This document shows, piece after piece, positions 1-9,440 of a stretch of 64,000 nt of DNA; position 1 is the first letter of the stretch; the number at the start of each line of letters is the position of its first letter. Made by a program: the position numbers and the translations under genes. Source of the DNA: Ashinkailepas kermadecensis (Eukaryota > Arthropoda > Thecostraca > Neolepadidae); NCBI GenBank assembly GCA_034440615.1, contig JAOTOM010004026.1, positions 62,001-126,000 on the forward strand. Reading direction: 5' to 3'. Below the pieces are notes generated by a model that made no database searches, had not been told where the DNA came from, and saw only the letters and a list, made by a program, of their open reading frames with translations.

Positions 1-351
1 GTGTTGTTGGGTTTACACCTTGCAGACTTCCCATCTCACGGAGACGGGAGAGACGTCTTTGCCTCTCGAACGGGAGGACGCCAGACGTTCTTAGAAATAT
101 ACGGGGCAGGCGACGCCTTCGCACTGAAGGAAGAGAGAGATAGGGGGGGGGCTCACCGCTCCGATCGCGATGTAGCGCCACCCAACCCCAGATACCGGCC
201 GGCCAGGTACCGAACAGTGATCCGGCCCCCGACCCAAGGCGACCTGCCACTTGACCCTATGGGGTCCTATGGGCCTGTCCGCACCTTCGGGATATCAGAA
301 CCAAAGACGTGTTTTGGTTTGGCACCCCGTCAGAGCTAGTTTGTTAGTTTA
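1..351. other. Unassigned sequence
   Basis: GC-moderate DNA with short open frames but no codon bias, domain or splice pattern that I can support. It ends where a TTTGG microsatellite begins. Confidence 0.4.
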
Positions 352-383
352 GTTTGGTTTGGTTTGGTTTGGTTTGGTTTGGC
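352..383 (+). repeat. (GGTTT)n microsatellite
   Basis: About six tandem GGTTT units are visible. The motif GTTTGGCACCCCG lies just before the array (near 317-330) and again at its end (near 377-390), so the expansion sits inside a short direct duplication. Confidence 0.85.
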
Positions 384-1752
384 ACCCCGCAACTGGGACA
401 TCAGCCTCCAGGCCTCCGTCAACCTGGGGCAGCGGGCCAAGGGGGCGCGACTACCCCCATCAAACTGAGCGGACGGGTGGACGAAGGGAACCAGGAGCTA
501 GCCTACCTGCTCATGACGGGGAAGTGGTTCTTGTTGCAGGGCTTGGTGAAGGACATAAGCAGGGATCTGGGCAATGGACGGATAACGGGATGGGGAGCTA
601 GGATCCGCGTGCTCACTACGCACGTCACCAGCCGAAGCTACGCTGCCTTACGGACGCTGATGGCTGCCCAACCCGCTTATTGCTGCCAGACCTGATGGCT
701 ACCAGACCCTCTGGTGGCTACCAGACTTTCTGATTGCTGCCGGACCCTTTGATTGCCACAATATTACCGGATGGTCGCCTAACTTCCCTGGTCATCAACG
801 GGCTACCTTGATTGTCACCAGACACTCTGATAATTACTTCCCCAGACCATCGCCAGGCCCGTCCTCCCCTCCCTCGAACGTGATTGGAACTCCCGGCCCG
901 TCGCCTGACTCACCTGGTCGTCGCCAGCCCTCCCTCCCCTCCCCTCCCCTCCCCTCACCTCACCTCCCTTACCGTCGACAGACGTCTCTCTGTCGTCGCC
1001 TCACTCCCTCAAGTGTCATCGGGCTTCTGAAACACCCGAGTGGGTCCCTCAAAGTGTCACCAGTTGTTCCTCAAACGGTCGCCATGCTTCTCGCACTAAG
1101 TAACGAGGAAATGGTCTGCGGTGTTCCTATACAATCAGGTCATGACGTTTTCTGTTTCAATTTATGAAAGAAATTCAATGGATGGAACAGCAAAATGACC
1201 ACAGCAGTCGACGCGCCCTAAAGCCCAAATAACTAACGAATGGATGGAACAGTAATGATACTGTACAGGAATGATACGTTTGCCCTGGGTAACTTCGGAG
1301 CTAAATAGCGTTGAGCCTGTGTCCGAGACTGGCGGCAGTATCAGCCGTGGGATGTCACTGGCTTGGTGTGGGTGGTGTGACGTGAGGCGCGTGAGCTGGT
1401 GCGGGCTGTGACACACGGCTGCACTCGTCAGGACCAGACCGGTGACGTCACGTACGGCATGGTGGGCCGCGACCGTTGTATGGGCGATCACAAGGTGAGT
1501 GTCGAAGTTGGGCTGACCCCGCCGGTGAGCTGACAGGACCCGTCAGCCGGTCATGGAGTTGGGTTGGGCATGCGGACAAGTGCGTCACGTTTATATCTAA
1601 TGGTGGTCGATTGTGCAAGGTCTTTTATAGCTCTTTCTGGCGCCTCATGAGGAACATCCCGTACTGTATCTGGACTTTCTATGACTCGTGAGCCTCCACG
1701 AAGGAACGATATTTCTGCTTGCATCGATCTTGTGCAGCACTTCACAGTGTTG
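384..1752. other. Spacer with degenerate short repeats
   Basis: No gene recognised. Positions 660-800 hold imperfect units of about 20-25 bp around GGCTACCAGAC and TGCTGCC. Positions 935-965 are a CCCTC-type pyrimidine run. The open frames here lack protein-like composition. Confidence 0.4.
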
Positions 1753-2060
1753 CTCAGAGCGACACTGCACTGTGTTGGTGTTGGTGTTGGTTGCTATGTC
1801 CAGGCGTGGTGCCGTTGGACCTGGGCCGGTAACCTGCCGCGGTCTGCCCTTCTCAGAGCGACACTGCACTGTGTTGGTGTTGGTGTTGGTTGCTATGTCC
1901 AGGCGTGGCGCCGTTGGACCTGGGCCGGTAACCTGCTGCGGTCTGCCCTTCTCAGAGCGACACTGCACTGTGTTGGTGTTGGTGTTGGTGTTGGTTGCTA
2001 TGTCCAGGCGTGGTGCCGTTGGACCTGGGCCGGTAACCTGCTGCGGTCTGCCCTTCTGCA
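1753..2060 (+). repeat. 99-bp minisatellite, 3 copies
   Basis: Units begin with CTCAGAGCGACACTGC at 1753, 1852 and 1951. The first two are 99 bp and the third is longer through extra GGTGTT steps in an internal GTTGGT microsatellite. Because the period is a multiple of three, several frames stay open across the array, which explains the roughly 130-codon ORFs on + and the 107-codon ORF on -. I treat those ORFs as by-products. Confidence 0.9.
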
Positions 2061-2754
2061 GCCTGTTTTCCTGGCTTTCAACCTGAAGTGATGACAGGTG
2101 GTGTTGGATGCTCGCCGCGTTCGGTGAGGTCGACTGTTGTGGTGACCACTCTGTGTTGTGTTGGCCTGGCCGAGACCTCCGCCTGTGGGCTCTCTAGAAT
2201 TACCCTGCTACTCGACACCGGGGTAGCTACTAAACACATTTGCATTTTGTATGTGCACCCTGGGCCAGCATGCGTCGTCTGATAATACGTTGGCTAGTCG
2301 ATTTATTTCATTTGGTACTGCATATGCTTCTGAATGTCGTGGTTGATGCGTCTTGTGTTTTGCATCTGATGTTGTTAGCTTTGTGTCAAATGTGGTCACC
2401 GACAGACCATCTCTTGCACTTCGCACGCTGAAGCAATGGCTTTAATATCTTTCTGCGTCAGAAAAGGCAGTCTAGTGAAAATTACACGAAAACGGCTCTC
2501 GCTCCGTTCAATTCAGGAAGATAAGGATAACTTTTCCCAAATGGCGATTTTGTGGTTCCAGACAAAACCTGGATCACGTTTTGTCTCCTCCGAACTCAAA
2601 CTAAGTACCCATCATTAACGTGCGCCAGACAACTCATATTCGTGTTCCAGGGCGGACAATCATAATTTCGCCACGAATGAGGTGTTTTGGCGCACATCCA
2701 TCACTATTTGTATTTTCTGCTCGAGGATTCCTCTAACGGTCCATGACGAACGAG
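2061..2754. other. Unassigned sequence
   Basis: No gene, RNA or repeat family recognised. Short ORFs on both strands lack coding signature. Confidence 0.4.
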
Positions 2755-3090
2755 TATTTGACGACCACTTGATGCACATTTGACGTATCACTTGGTGTAC
2801 ATATGACGATCACTTGGTGTACCTTTGACGATCACTTGGCGTACATTTGACCCTCACTTGGTGTAAATTTGACGTATCACTTGGTATACGTTTGACGATC
2901 ACTTGGTGTACATTTGACGATCACTTGGTGTACCTTTGACGATCACTTGGTGCACATTTGACGATCACTTGGGTTACATTTGACGATCACTTGGTGTATA
3001 TTTGACGATCACTTGGTTTACATTTGACGATCACTTGGTGTACCTTTGACGATCACTTGGCGATCACTTGGGGTACATTTGACGATCACT
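2755..3090 (+). repeat. 22-bp minisatellite
   Basis: Roughly fifteen units centred on TTTGACGATCACTTGGTGTAC with a 22-bp period (for example 2894, 2916, 2938). Edge units are more diverged (GTATCACTTGG). The array runs directly into an AT microsatellite. Confidence 0.9.
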
Positions 3091-3092
3091 TG

Positions 3093-3158
<66 letters not shown>

Positions 3159-3320
3159 CATACATACATAGAGAGAGAGAGTGAGAGAGTGAGTGTGAAT
3201 GTGAGTGTGAGAGAGATAGAGATAGACGGGGAGAGAGATAGAGGGTGAGAGGGAGATAGAGATAGAGATAGACGGGGAGAGAGATAGAGGGTGAGAGACA
3301 GAGAGAGAGAGAGCTTGACC
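3091..3320. repeat. Compound (TA)n / (GA)n microsatellite
   Basis: An AT run (about 3091-3151), a short ACATACAT stretch, then GAGA/GATAGA repeats to about 3320. The ORFs here, including the Ser/Leu-rich - strand one, are simple-repeat translations. Confidence 0.92.
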
Positions 3321-4160
3321 TCGAATTGGAGATCAATTTCATCGTGCTTCCATATATCACTTATTTTATGTTATATTCTCCATTGACAGTATAATTTCAT
3401 TACCTCATCCAGAAGATGAAGGCATGGTGGTGCAGTAGGTATTGCTTTGTGTGTCAAACATTTATTTATTTATTTGTTTATAGGAATACGACTACCAGAA
3501 AACTATGTACGTGGAGCATTGCCTTCCACTCTTATGCACTTACATATGCTAATATTTTAGTAAAGTAGCATGCATGTTCTCCCGGGTTTGCTCCCAAGGA
3601 TGTAGTTATGTAGCTCGCATGACTAAGCTGTATGCACCGTGTCTATGTGGTCAAAGTGGCACTGCCTTTCCCTCGGTGTGACACCGCTCACTCAGCTAAC
3701 AACGCTGGCCGTGTCGTGATTATGGGACGTATGGTGTGTAGCACCTCACAAGTAGCCTGAGGGAACAGAAGAGCTAAGTTGGCGACGTTGCTCATAGTCT
3801 TGCGAATCCACCCATGTAGATTACCACGTACACCACAGACGTGTGCATGGAGTTTGTGTATATGTTGTGGCAAAGGCTGTCTCCAGCTACGGCCGTAAGA
3901 CTGCTGTTCACGCCCCTCAAGGCGTTTCAGAAGTGTGCTGGAATGTGTCCAGTGGGTTGGCAGGAGGGCACTGTATCCAGCGTGAGCCGGTGTGTGCTAG
4001 TGAGGACTGGAGATCCCTTACGAAGCCAGGCGGCCCGAGTACTTACTTTCGAAACACATCTTCACGCTGAATATGGACAATGACAACTTAGCATTAGCAT
4101 GGTACCAAACCAGTCGGTCCAGACCACGCGACCCGGCCGGGATCTGCAGCCATGCTGGCA
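3321..4160. other. Unassigned sequence
   Basis: AT-rich spacer. I see no convincing exon, RNA gene or mobile element boundary. Confidence 0.4.
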
Positions 4161-4258
4161 GTCGGGCACCGGTGGGGGACTCGGTGCTGGCAGTCGGGCA
4201 CCGGTGGGGGACTCGGTGCTGGCAGTCGGGCACCGGTGGGGGACTCGGTGCTGGCGGA
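4161..4258 (+). repeat. 32-bp minisatellite, 3 copies
   Basis: Three near-identical units around GCAGTCGGGCACCGGTGGGG. The 32-bp period is not a multiple of three, so the three + frames each read it differently. Confidence 0.9.
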
Positions 4259-4687
4259 ATGGCAGGTGGCTCTGCCGACAAGCTGTGAGTGTTGGTGGGA
4301 TATGCTTTGTCACAGCTGGAGCGTTCTACCACATATCGACCGGGGAGTGCCACTCCATCTCTAAAATATTTGCGTAAATATGCTAAAAGGATCTTCTAGT
4401 GCTCCGATTCGAGCTGCTCAATTTTCAGCTCGATCAGCTCAACTGTCACGGAGTTATAGCTTCATACATGTTGGTGCGATTGCCGTACCTAGCTATATTT
4501 AGCGGCTTATATATCCAAGGAAAATAATTTAAGCAGTCGAAAAGTGTACATTTTCGAGTTGGCACTGAAGAAGAATATATTATAATATATTCCATGTAGA
4601 ATATAACTGAAGAATATATTAGCTAGTTTTTCTTTCCAAGTTTGTCCCCGTGACATCATACCTTAAGTCACCTGACCTGAGCTTGAC
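4259..4687. other. AT-rich spacer
   Basis: No gene recognised. It contains an AATATATT-rich stretch at about 4570-4625 with short duplications. Confidence 0.4.
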
Positions 4688-4735
4688 ATGATGGCAGCGA
4701 AACTCTTGTCTTGTTTTCTTTCATCATTAGCTTCG
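4688..4735 (+). CDS. Possible signal-peptide first exon
   Basis: ATGATGGCAGCG opens a frame encoding 16 residues with a hydrophobic core (LLSCFLSSLA) and ends exactly at a consensus donor, TCG|GTAAGT, in phase 0. This is the usual look of a signal-peptide exon. The next exon-like block on the same strand starts after a phase-compatible acceptor at 8438. Seen: start codon, hydrophobic core, strong donor. Inferred: that this is a real exon and that it joins 8438. The frame continues past the donor, so an unspliced 77-codon ORF is the alternative. Confidence 0.35.
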
Positions 4736-5052
4736 GTAAGTTGTCTTTGTATGTGGATTTTTTTGGTAATAGGTATTTTCTATCAATGTAATAGAATGTG
4801 TTATGCTCTTTTGTTGTGTTTCGCCGCTACATCTTTGTGTTTCGTGTTCACATTTCAGGCCAGTAAACAAAATAAAAGCAGCATGAGACGCGGCATGATG
4901 TGGCTCGTCTGGCCTCTGTGAATCTCTTTAGCCTTACCAGTACTAGATGCACACCAACCCCACTACCATGTTAGTGTGCTCAAAATCGATTCAAGCCATT
5001 ACGCTCTCCATCGGGTTTGAACTGAGTTCACCCAAAATTGGCAAATCTACAC
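4736..5052. other. Possible intron sequence
   Basis: AT-rich, no repeat family recognised. It would be the start of an intron if the 4688 exon is real. Confidence 0.3.
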
Positions 5053-5128
5053 CAACCTAACCTAGCCTTGCTTAGCCTAACCTAAACTAACCTAACTAAA
5101 CCTAACTAAACCTAACCAAACCTAAGCC
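5053..5128 (-). repeat. Degenerate TTAGG-type (CCTAA) repeat patch
   Basis: About a dozen CCTAA-containing units (AACCTAACCTAG, AACTAACCTAACTAAACC) in 75 bp. TTAGG is the canonical arthropod telomere unit, so this looks like a decayed interstitial telomere-like tract. The units are imperfect, so it is not a functional chromosome end. Confidence 0.6.
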
Positions 5129-5809
5129 GATTCGGCGCAACCCGTTCTCCCATCGCATCGGTGTCGCTCACGTGCAGCACATTGACTCGATCGCACCGAA
5201 ACTGTGCCCAAAGGATAGCCAACACTGTGGGCTTTCACGTAGTGTGACACATCCCTCATTCCCTGCGATGTGAGCCGAGCCGGGCGCCAATATGAAGGCG
5301 GTCGCGTTTTTCGTCTGGATAAGTCGCAGCCCCATGTTAAACTGGAGTGGAGGTGTTGCTCAAATATGAGCGCATTGCACGTGCCACGCTTCGCCCACCC
5401 CTACAAATTGTACAATGCCGTATAGCCCATGTGACGGGCTATCAGTCCACCAAATTTGATAGCTCTAGTATGCGGCGCTCTCGGCTAGGAGGTGCCCAAC
5501 TCAAAACCGATGCACGCGCCTGGCGGTCGCACAGTACGGCGCACGCGACCGCCGACCACAAAAGCACGCAGTTACCTATGGAGCGCGTGTTTCCACAAAG
5601 TTTCACATTCGTGCGACCTGTGGTATATGCTGTGGCCCTGGATAACTGATCTCAACATGACCCCAGTTGACGGCACGTGGCACGTGCCCACGTGACACGC
5701 GCAACCCGAAACCACCGCCATAGTCTGTCCCCCGTACCGGCGTATCACGTGTGAAAATTTGAGCGAAATCCGCCCGGCCGTTTTGGCACAGCATGCGTCG
5801 AAGCGGCAC

Positions 5810-5841
<32 letters not shown>

Positions 5842-6544
5842 TTTTCGACAGCTTTAGAAAACCGACCGCCATGTATTAAATATCCGAAAGAGATTTCTCG
5901 TGACATACTCACTCTAAATCGCATCTACGATTTTGAATTATTTTAGAAGTCCACACTCTTCACAAACATATTTTACAACGGATCACTCAACACTGACAAA
6001 TAAATTGTTGCTCTGTGCTTACATCAAATGTGTACATTCATGCTACATAGCATCTAGCATAACTATATGGCCCATCAGTTCAGTATCCTACATCTTGGGT
6101 ACTCGCACATTGCGCCCAGTGCTGCCCAATACTTCATACACTGTCATAGCACGCAGATCGACGGGAGAAACTTGTGCAATCCCTTGGTTCCTTTCACAGT
6201 TAACGACTTAGAGAAGCGCTCGCGGAGTGTCTCGGTGACCTTCAACACTTCAACGCTTCAATGAAATAGATGACTGAAATATACTTTTCGGTAAGAAATT
6301 AAAACATCGCCTGTGCCGATGAAATTTGGTTGCGGTATGGGCGGGTCAGATTTTCCTTCAACCGTGGCCCCCTTGACCGTTGACCGTTCACCTATGCCAT
6401 CACGGGCATTCTTCCCATGCGATTTCCCGAAGAAGTGCGCCAATCACAGTTCAAGTCAAAGTCCTGGTGGTCAAAATATATGTTCGCAAAGTTAAATCGG
6501 TTTCATATTGAGCCACGCATCCGTCAGAAAAGTAATGAATCGTG
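5129..6544. other. Spacer with a (CA)n tract
   Basis: No gene recognised. A (CA)n microsatellite lies at about 5809-5832. ORFs on both strands around it have no recognisable domains. Confidence 0.4.
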
Positions 6545-6718
6545 CCAGAGCCTGGGATGCGCAGCGTCAGGGTTGTGACCAGAGCCTGGGATGCGCAGCG
6601 TCAGGGTTGTGACCAGAGCCTGGGATGCGCAGCGTCAGGGTTGTGACCAGAGCCTGGGATGCGCAGCGTCAGGGTTGTGACCAGAGCCTGGGATGCGCAG
6701 CGTCAGGGTTGTGACCAG
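6545..6718 (+). repeat. 34-bp minisatellite, 5 copies
   Basis: Five virtually identical units around CCAGAGCCTGGGATGCGCAG. The near-perfect identity points to recent expansion. Confidence 0.93.
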
Positions 6719-6932
6719 ATACGTAAAGAAAACATCCAACATGTCTACATGATGCAGTACAGGTATAAAGCGGAAGCTTCATAGCCAGCGGTGGTGCCGT
6801 CTTTATGGGTGGTATGTCATACTGCCCTTCGGCCAATAGGCGACAAAGTGGTGCACTGTGGCCTGGGTGTCCTGATAATCCAAGTGTCCACGACCACCAC
6901 GACATGCCGAACACACAACCACGACGGCGCGA
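6719..6932. other. Unassigned sequence between two arrays
   Basis: No gene or repeat family recognised in these 214 bases. Confidence 0.3.
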
Positions 6933-7095
6933 TCTCCGGTCTGTTGACCCACGACGGCTCGTCTCCGGTCTGTTGACCCACGCAGCGCGTCCGGTCTGTT
7001 GACCCACGACGGCTCGTCTCCGGTCTGTTGACCCACGCACGCGTCTCCGGTCTGTTGACCCACGACGGCGCGTCTCCGGTCTGTTGACCCACGCA
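6933..7095 (+). repeat. About 30-bp minisatellite, 6 copies
   Basis: Units around TCTCCGGTCTGTTGACCCAC, with variants in the ACGACGG / ACGCAGC spacer. The overlapping - strand ORFs of repeated NRPE-type peptides are translations of this array. Confidence 0.9.
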
Positions 7096-7290
7096 GCTCG
7101 TAACTACCTGTTTACCACGGCTATTCAGCGGGTTTTATTAGTGGCATTAGTAGCGTCACTTAGCATAGGCAAGACAAATAACCAGCACATTTAAATAGCC
7201 TTTAGAAGAAGCAGTGTTCCGTGTGATGTGCTTCTTGAGTTAGCCAAGGTTCAATAACTAATATGCATTTGTACAGCTCACTAATTTGCC

Positions 7291-7370
7291 GCCTGGGTAG
7301 CTCAGTTGGTTAGAGCAACACTCCTGGCAACACATGGTTCGAGTCGCTTCACGCGCTCGCATTTAGCCCC
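7291..7370 (+). repeat. tRNA-like SINE head or tRNA pseudogene
   Basis: A near-perfect Pol III A box (TAGCTCAGTTGG, 7298-7309) sits in a D-arm with GCTC/GAGC stems, followed by a B box (GGTTCGAGTC, 7336-7345). The A-to-B spacing is about 6 nt shorter than in a normal tRNA, and the anticodon and T stems do not pair cleanly. It is therefore more likely the head of a tRNA-derived SINE or a decayed tRNA gene than a working tRNA. The GC-rich sequence to about 7440 may be its body. Confidence 0.6.
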
Positions 7371-8244
7371 CGGCTGGGAGGGTCAGTTGGCAGCTGACCC
7401 GATAAGGCCGGGGACGAACTACCGTGCGATCGTGTTGGTGCATTGACAGTACGTTAAACTTTCGGTCAAAATTATGTCGTAGAATTGGAATTCATGGATC
7501 GAGTGGTGGGGCCAGGGTTCACGCAACAATCTCTGCTTAGCAATATGACCCTGATTCATAAAGCCACCCCAGCAAGAACTCGCATTAAAGTTTTTTTTAA
7601 ATCTCCCCTTGGCTAGATCGGGTGACAGTACCCTGGCTTGGAGAAATCGGCTTGCATCTCTATTGGAAGATCATATGGGTACCTTTTCATTTTGGCGTGA
7701 AGCGAATCCGGAATGTAATGTCAACTGTTGTTAAGTCGATACACATGCTTTGACGGCTAGATACATGACATGGATACAGGAAACCATAAAAGGGGAAACG
7801 TTTATAGAAAATACCTATCTCAGAAAATTTGCACACATGAAGACAACTCATCAAAGCTTATTATGAAATAAAATAGCGAATTTTCACTGTCATGTCATGT
7901 CCAGGCCACGTCAGGTGAGCTAAGATTACGATGTCATAGGGTCAAAGTTTGAGAGCAAGAATTTAAAATCCAAACCATCTCATATATTCTTCAGTTCAAT
8001 GCATACTCGGAAATGAACACTTTCCGACTACGTGAGTTCTTTACCTTGGAGATGTAAATCGATAAACATAACAATATGCCGTAATCTCATGTGGTGGAGC
8101 TGAGTTGTGTGTGTGTTGCAGCTGCGGCATGCCGATTGTGTTGATGTGGCAGTGGAGTGTTTCAGGTGACTGTGCCACTGCGTCAGCAGCGCTGCTGTGT
8201 GACACGAGTGGGCGGTATCGTGCTACATCGGTGGCTGTGCTTCG
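7371..8244. other. Unassigned sequence
   Basis: AT-rich spacer after the tRNA-like head. No exon or repeat family recognised. Confidence 0.35.
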
Positions 8245-8437
8245 TCACATCGGCGGTGGTATTGTGTGACATTAGTGACAGGGCTGTGTGACATCAGTGA
8301 CAGAACTGAGTGACATTAATGACAGCAGTGACAGAGCTGAGTGACATCAGTGATAGCAGTGACAGAACCTAGTGACAGCAGTGGTATTTCTGAATGGCAT
8401 CGGTGACAGAGCTGAGTGACAGCAGTGGCCGTGTGTT
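8245..8437 (+). repeat. Irregular GTGACATCAGTGACAG repeats abutting an acceptor
   Basis: About eight degenerate units of GTGACATCAGTGACAG run up to the likely splice acceptor GTGTTACAG|CC at 8437/8438. Several units contain GTGACAG|CAGTG, which resembles the acceptor and the first exonic bases. Confidence 0.7.
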
Positions 8438-8881
8438 ACAGCCAGTGCTGCTGCGGTTCCGGCTGCGGGTCGACACGCGCTCCGAGTGCTGCGGCCCGGG
8501 CCGGCCGTGCTGCCTGGGCCGCGGCCGGCCGCTGCCTCCTGCCGAGAAGGCGCTGTCGCTGCCGCTGGTCACCGACCCGGCCAGCGTGTCTGCCGGCCGG
8601 CGCCGCTGCTGCTCGCTCACCACGGCCGCGCCGCCGCCGCCGCCGCTGCGCCACAAGCGCAGCCGACTGCGGCTGGAGCTGTACGAGCGGCTGCAGTCGC
8701 ACCACAGCTCGTCCGACGAGGAGTGGTTCGAGGAGGTGGACGAGCCGGAGACGCCGCCGGGCACGGACGAGCCGGCCAACGGCGCGCCGCCGGCCGCCAC
8801 TCACAAGCACACAGTACAAACCGGCGCAGAGCGGTCGCAGACGCGGCCGTGTGACACCTGCTGCCGGTGTGACCTGGTGTA
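8438..8881 (+). CDS. Candidate Cys/Pro-rich coding exon, unrecognised
   Basis: After acceptor GTGTTACAG, a GC-rich frame encodes about 147 residues to a TAG at 8879-8881. It has strong GC third positions, Cys pairs (ECC, PCC, RCC, TCC), a PPPPP run and an acidic stretch SSDEEWFEEVDEPE. Phase 0 matches the possible signal-peptide exon ending at 4735, giving a secreted protein of about 164 residues. The + frame is the most protein-like of the open frames; the - frame ORF of 222 residues is Arg/Ala-rich and looks like a shadow. I recognise no domain. The 3' end is unsure, since no strong donor is seen and the stop lies in the repeat array beginning near 8838. Confidence 0.4.
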
Positions 8882-9440
8882 GCCCCCCGGCCCGGGCCTT
8901 CCAGTCTGCTGCCGGTGTGACCTGGTGTAGCCCCCCCCGGCCCGGGCCTTCCAATCTGCTGTCGGTGTGACCTGGTGTAGCCTCACCCCATGTCAGGGGC
9001 TCGGGGTTCGGGGCTCCCAGTTTGCTGTCGGTGTGACCTGGTGTAGCCCCCCGGCCTGGGGCTCGGGGCTCCCAGTCCGCTGTCGGGGTGACCTGGTGTA
9101 GCATTCCGGTCTTTGCTCCGAGTCTGCTTTCGGCGTGACCTGGTGTAGCCCTCCGGCCTTGGCTCTGAGTCAGCTGTCGGGGTGACCTGGTGTAGCCCTC
9201 CGGTCTTTGCTCCGAGTCTGCTATCGAAGTGACCTGGTGTAGCCCTCCGGTCTTTGCTCCGAGTCTGCTATCGAAGTGACCTGTTGTGCCACATACCTGG
9301 AGGTCTTTGTCCAGTCTGCTATCGAGTGACCTGTGTAGGTCTTGGCTCAGAGTCCGCTAATCTGACGCAGCCCTCCGGTTTGGGTTTGGCTCTCTCAGAT
9401 TGCTGTCGGTGTGATCTGGTGGGGCGCCGACCCGGGGCTC
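8838..9440 (+). repeat. GTGTGACCTGGTGTAGCC array
   Basis: About nine degenerate units (roughly 55-75 bp) share the core TCGGTGTGACCTGGTGTAGC. The first copy overlaps the end of the candidate exon. The core is far better conserved than the spacers. It could be a 3'-UTR array or an array seeded by an exon end. Confidence 0.85.

Noticed and set aside
7291..7362. Functional tRNA gene
   Set aside because: Only the D arm and B box are good. Spacing is short and the other stems do not pair.
8436..9104. 222-codon - strand ORF
   Set aside because: Arg/Ala-rich antisense frame of a GC-rich exon and the array after it. The + frame is more protein-like and has an acceptor.
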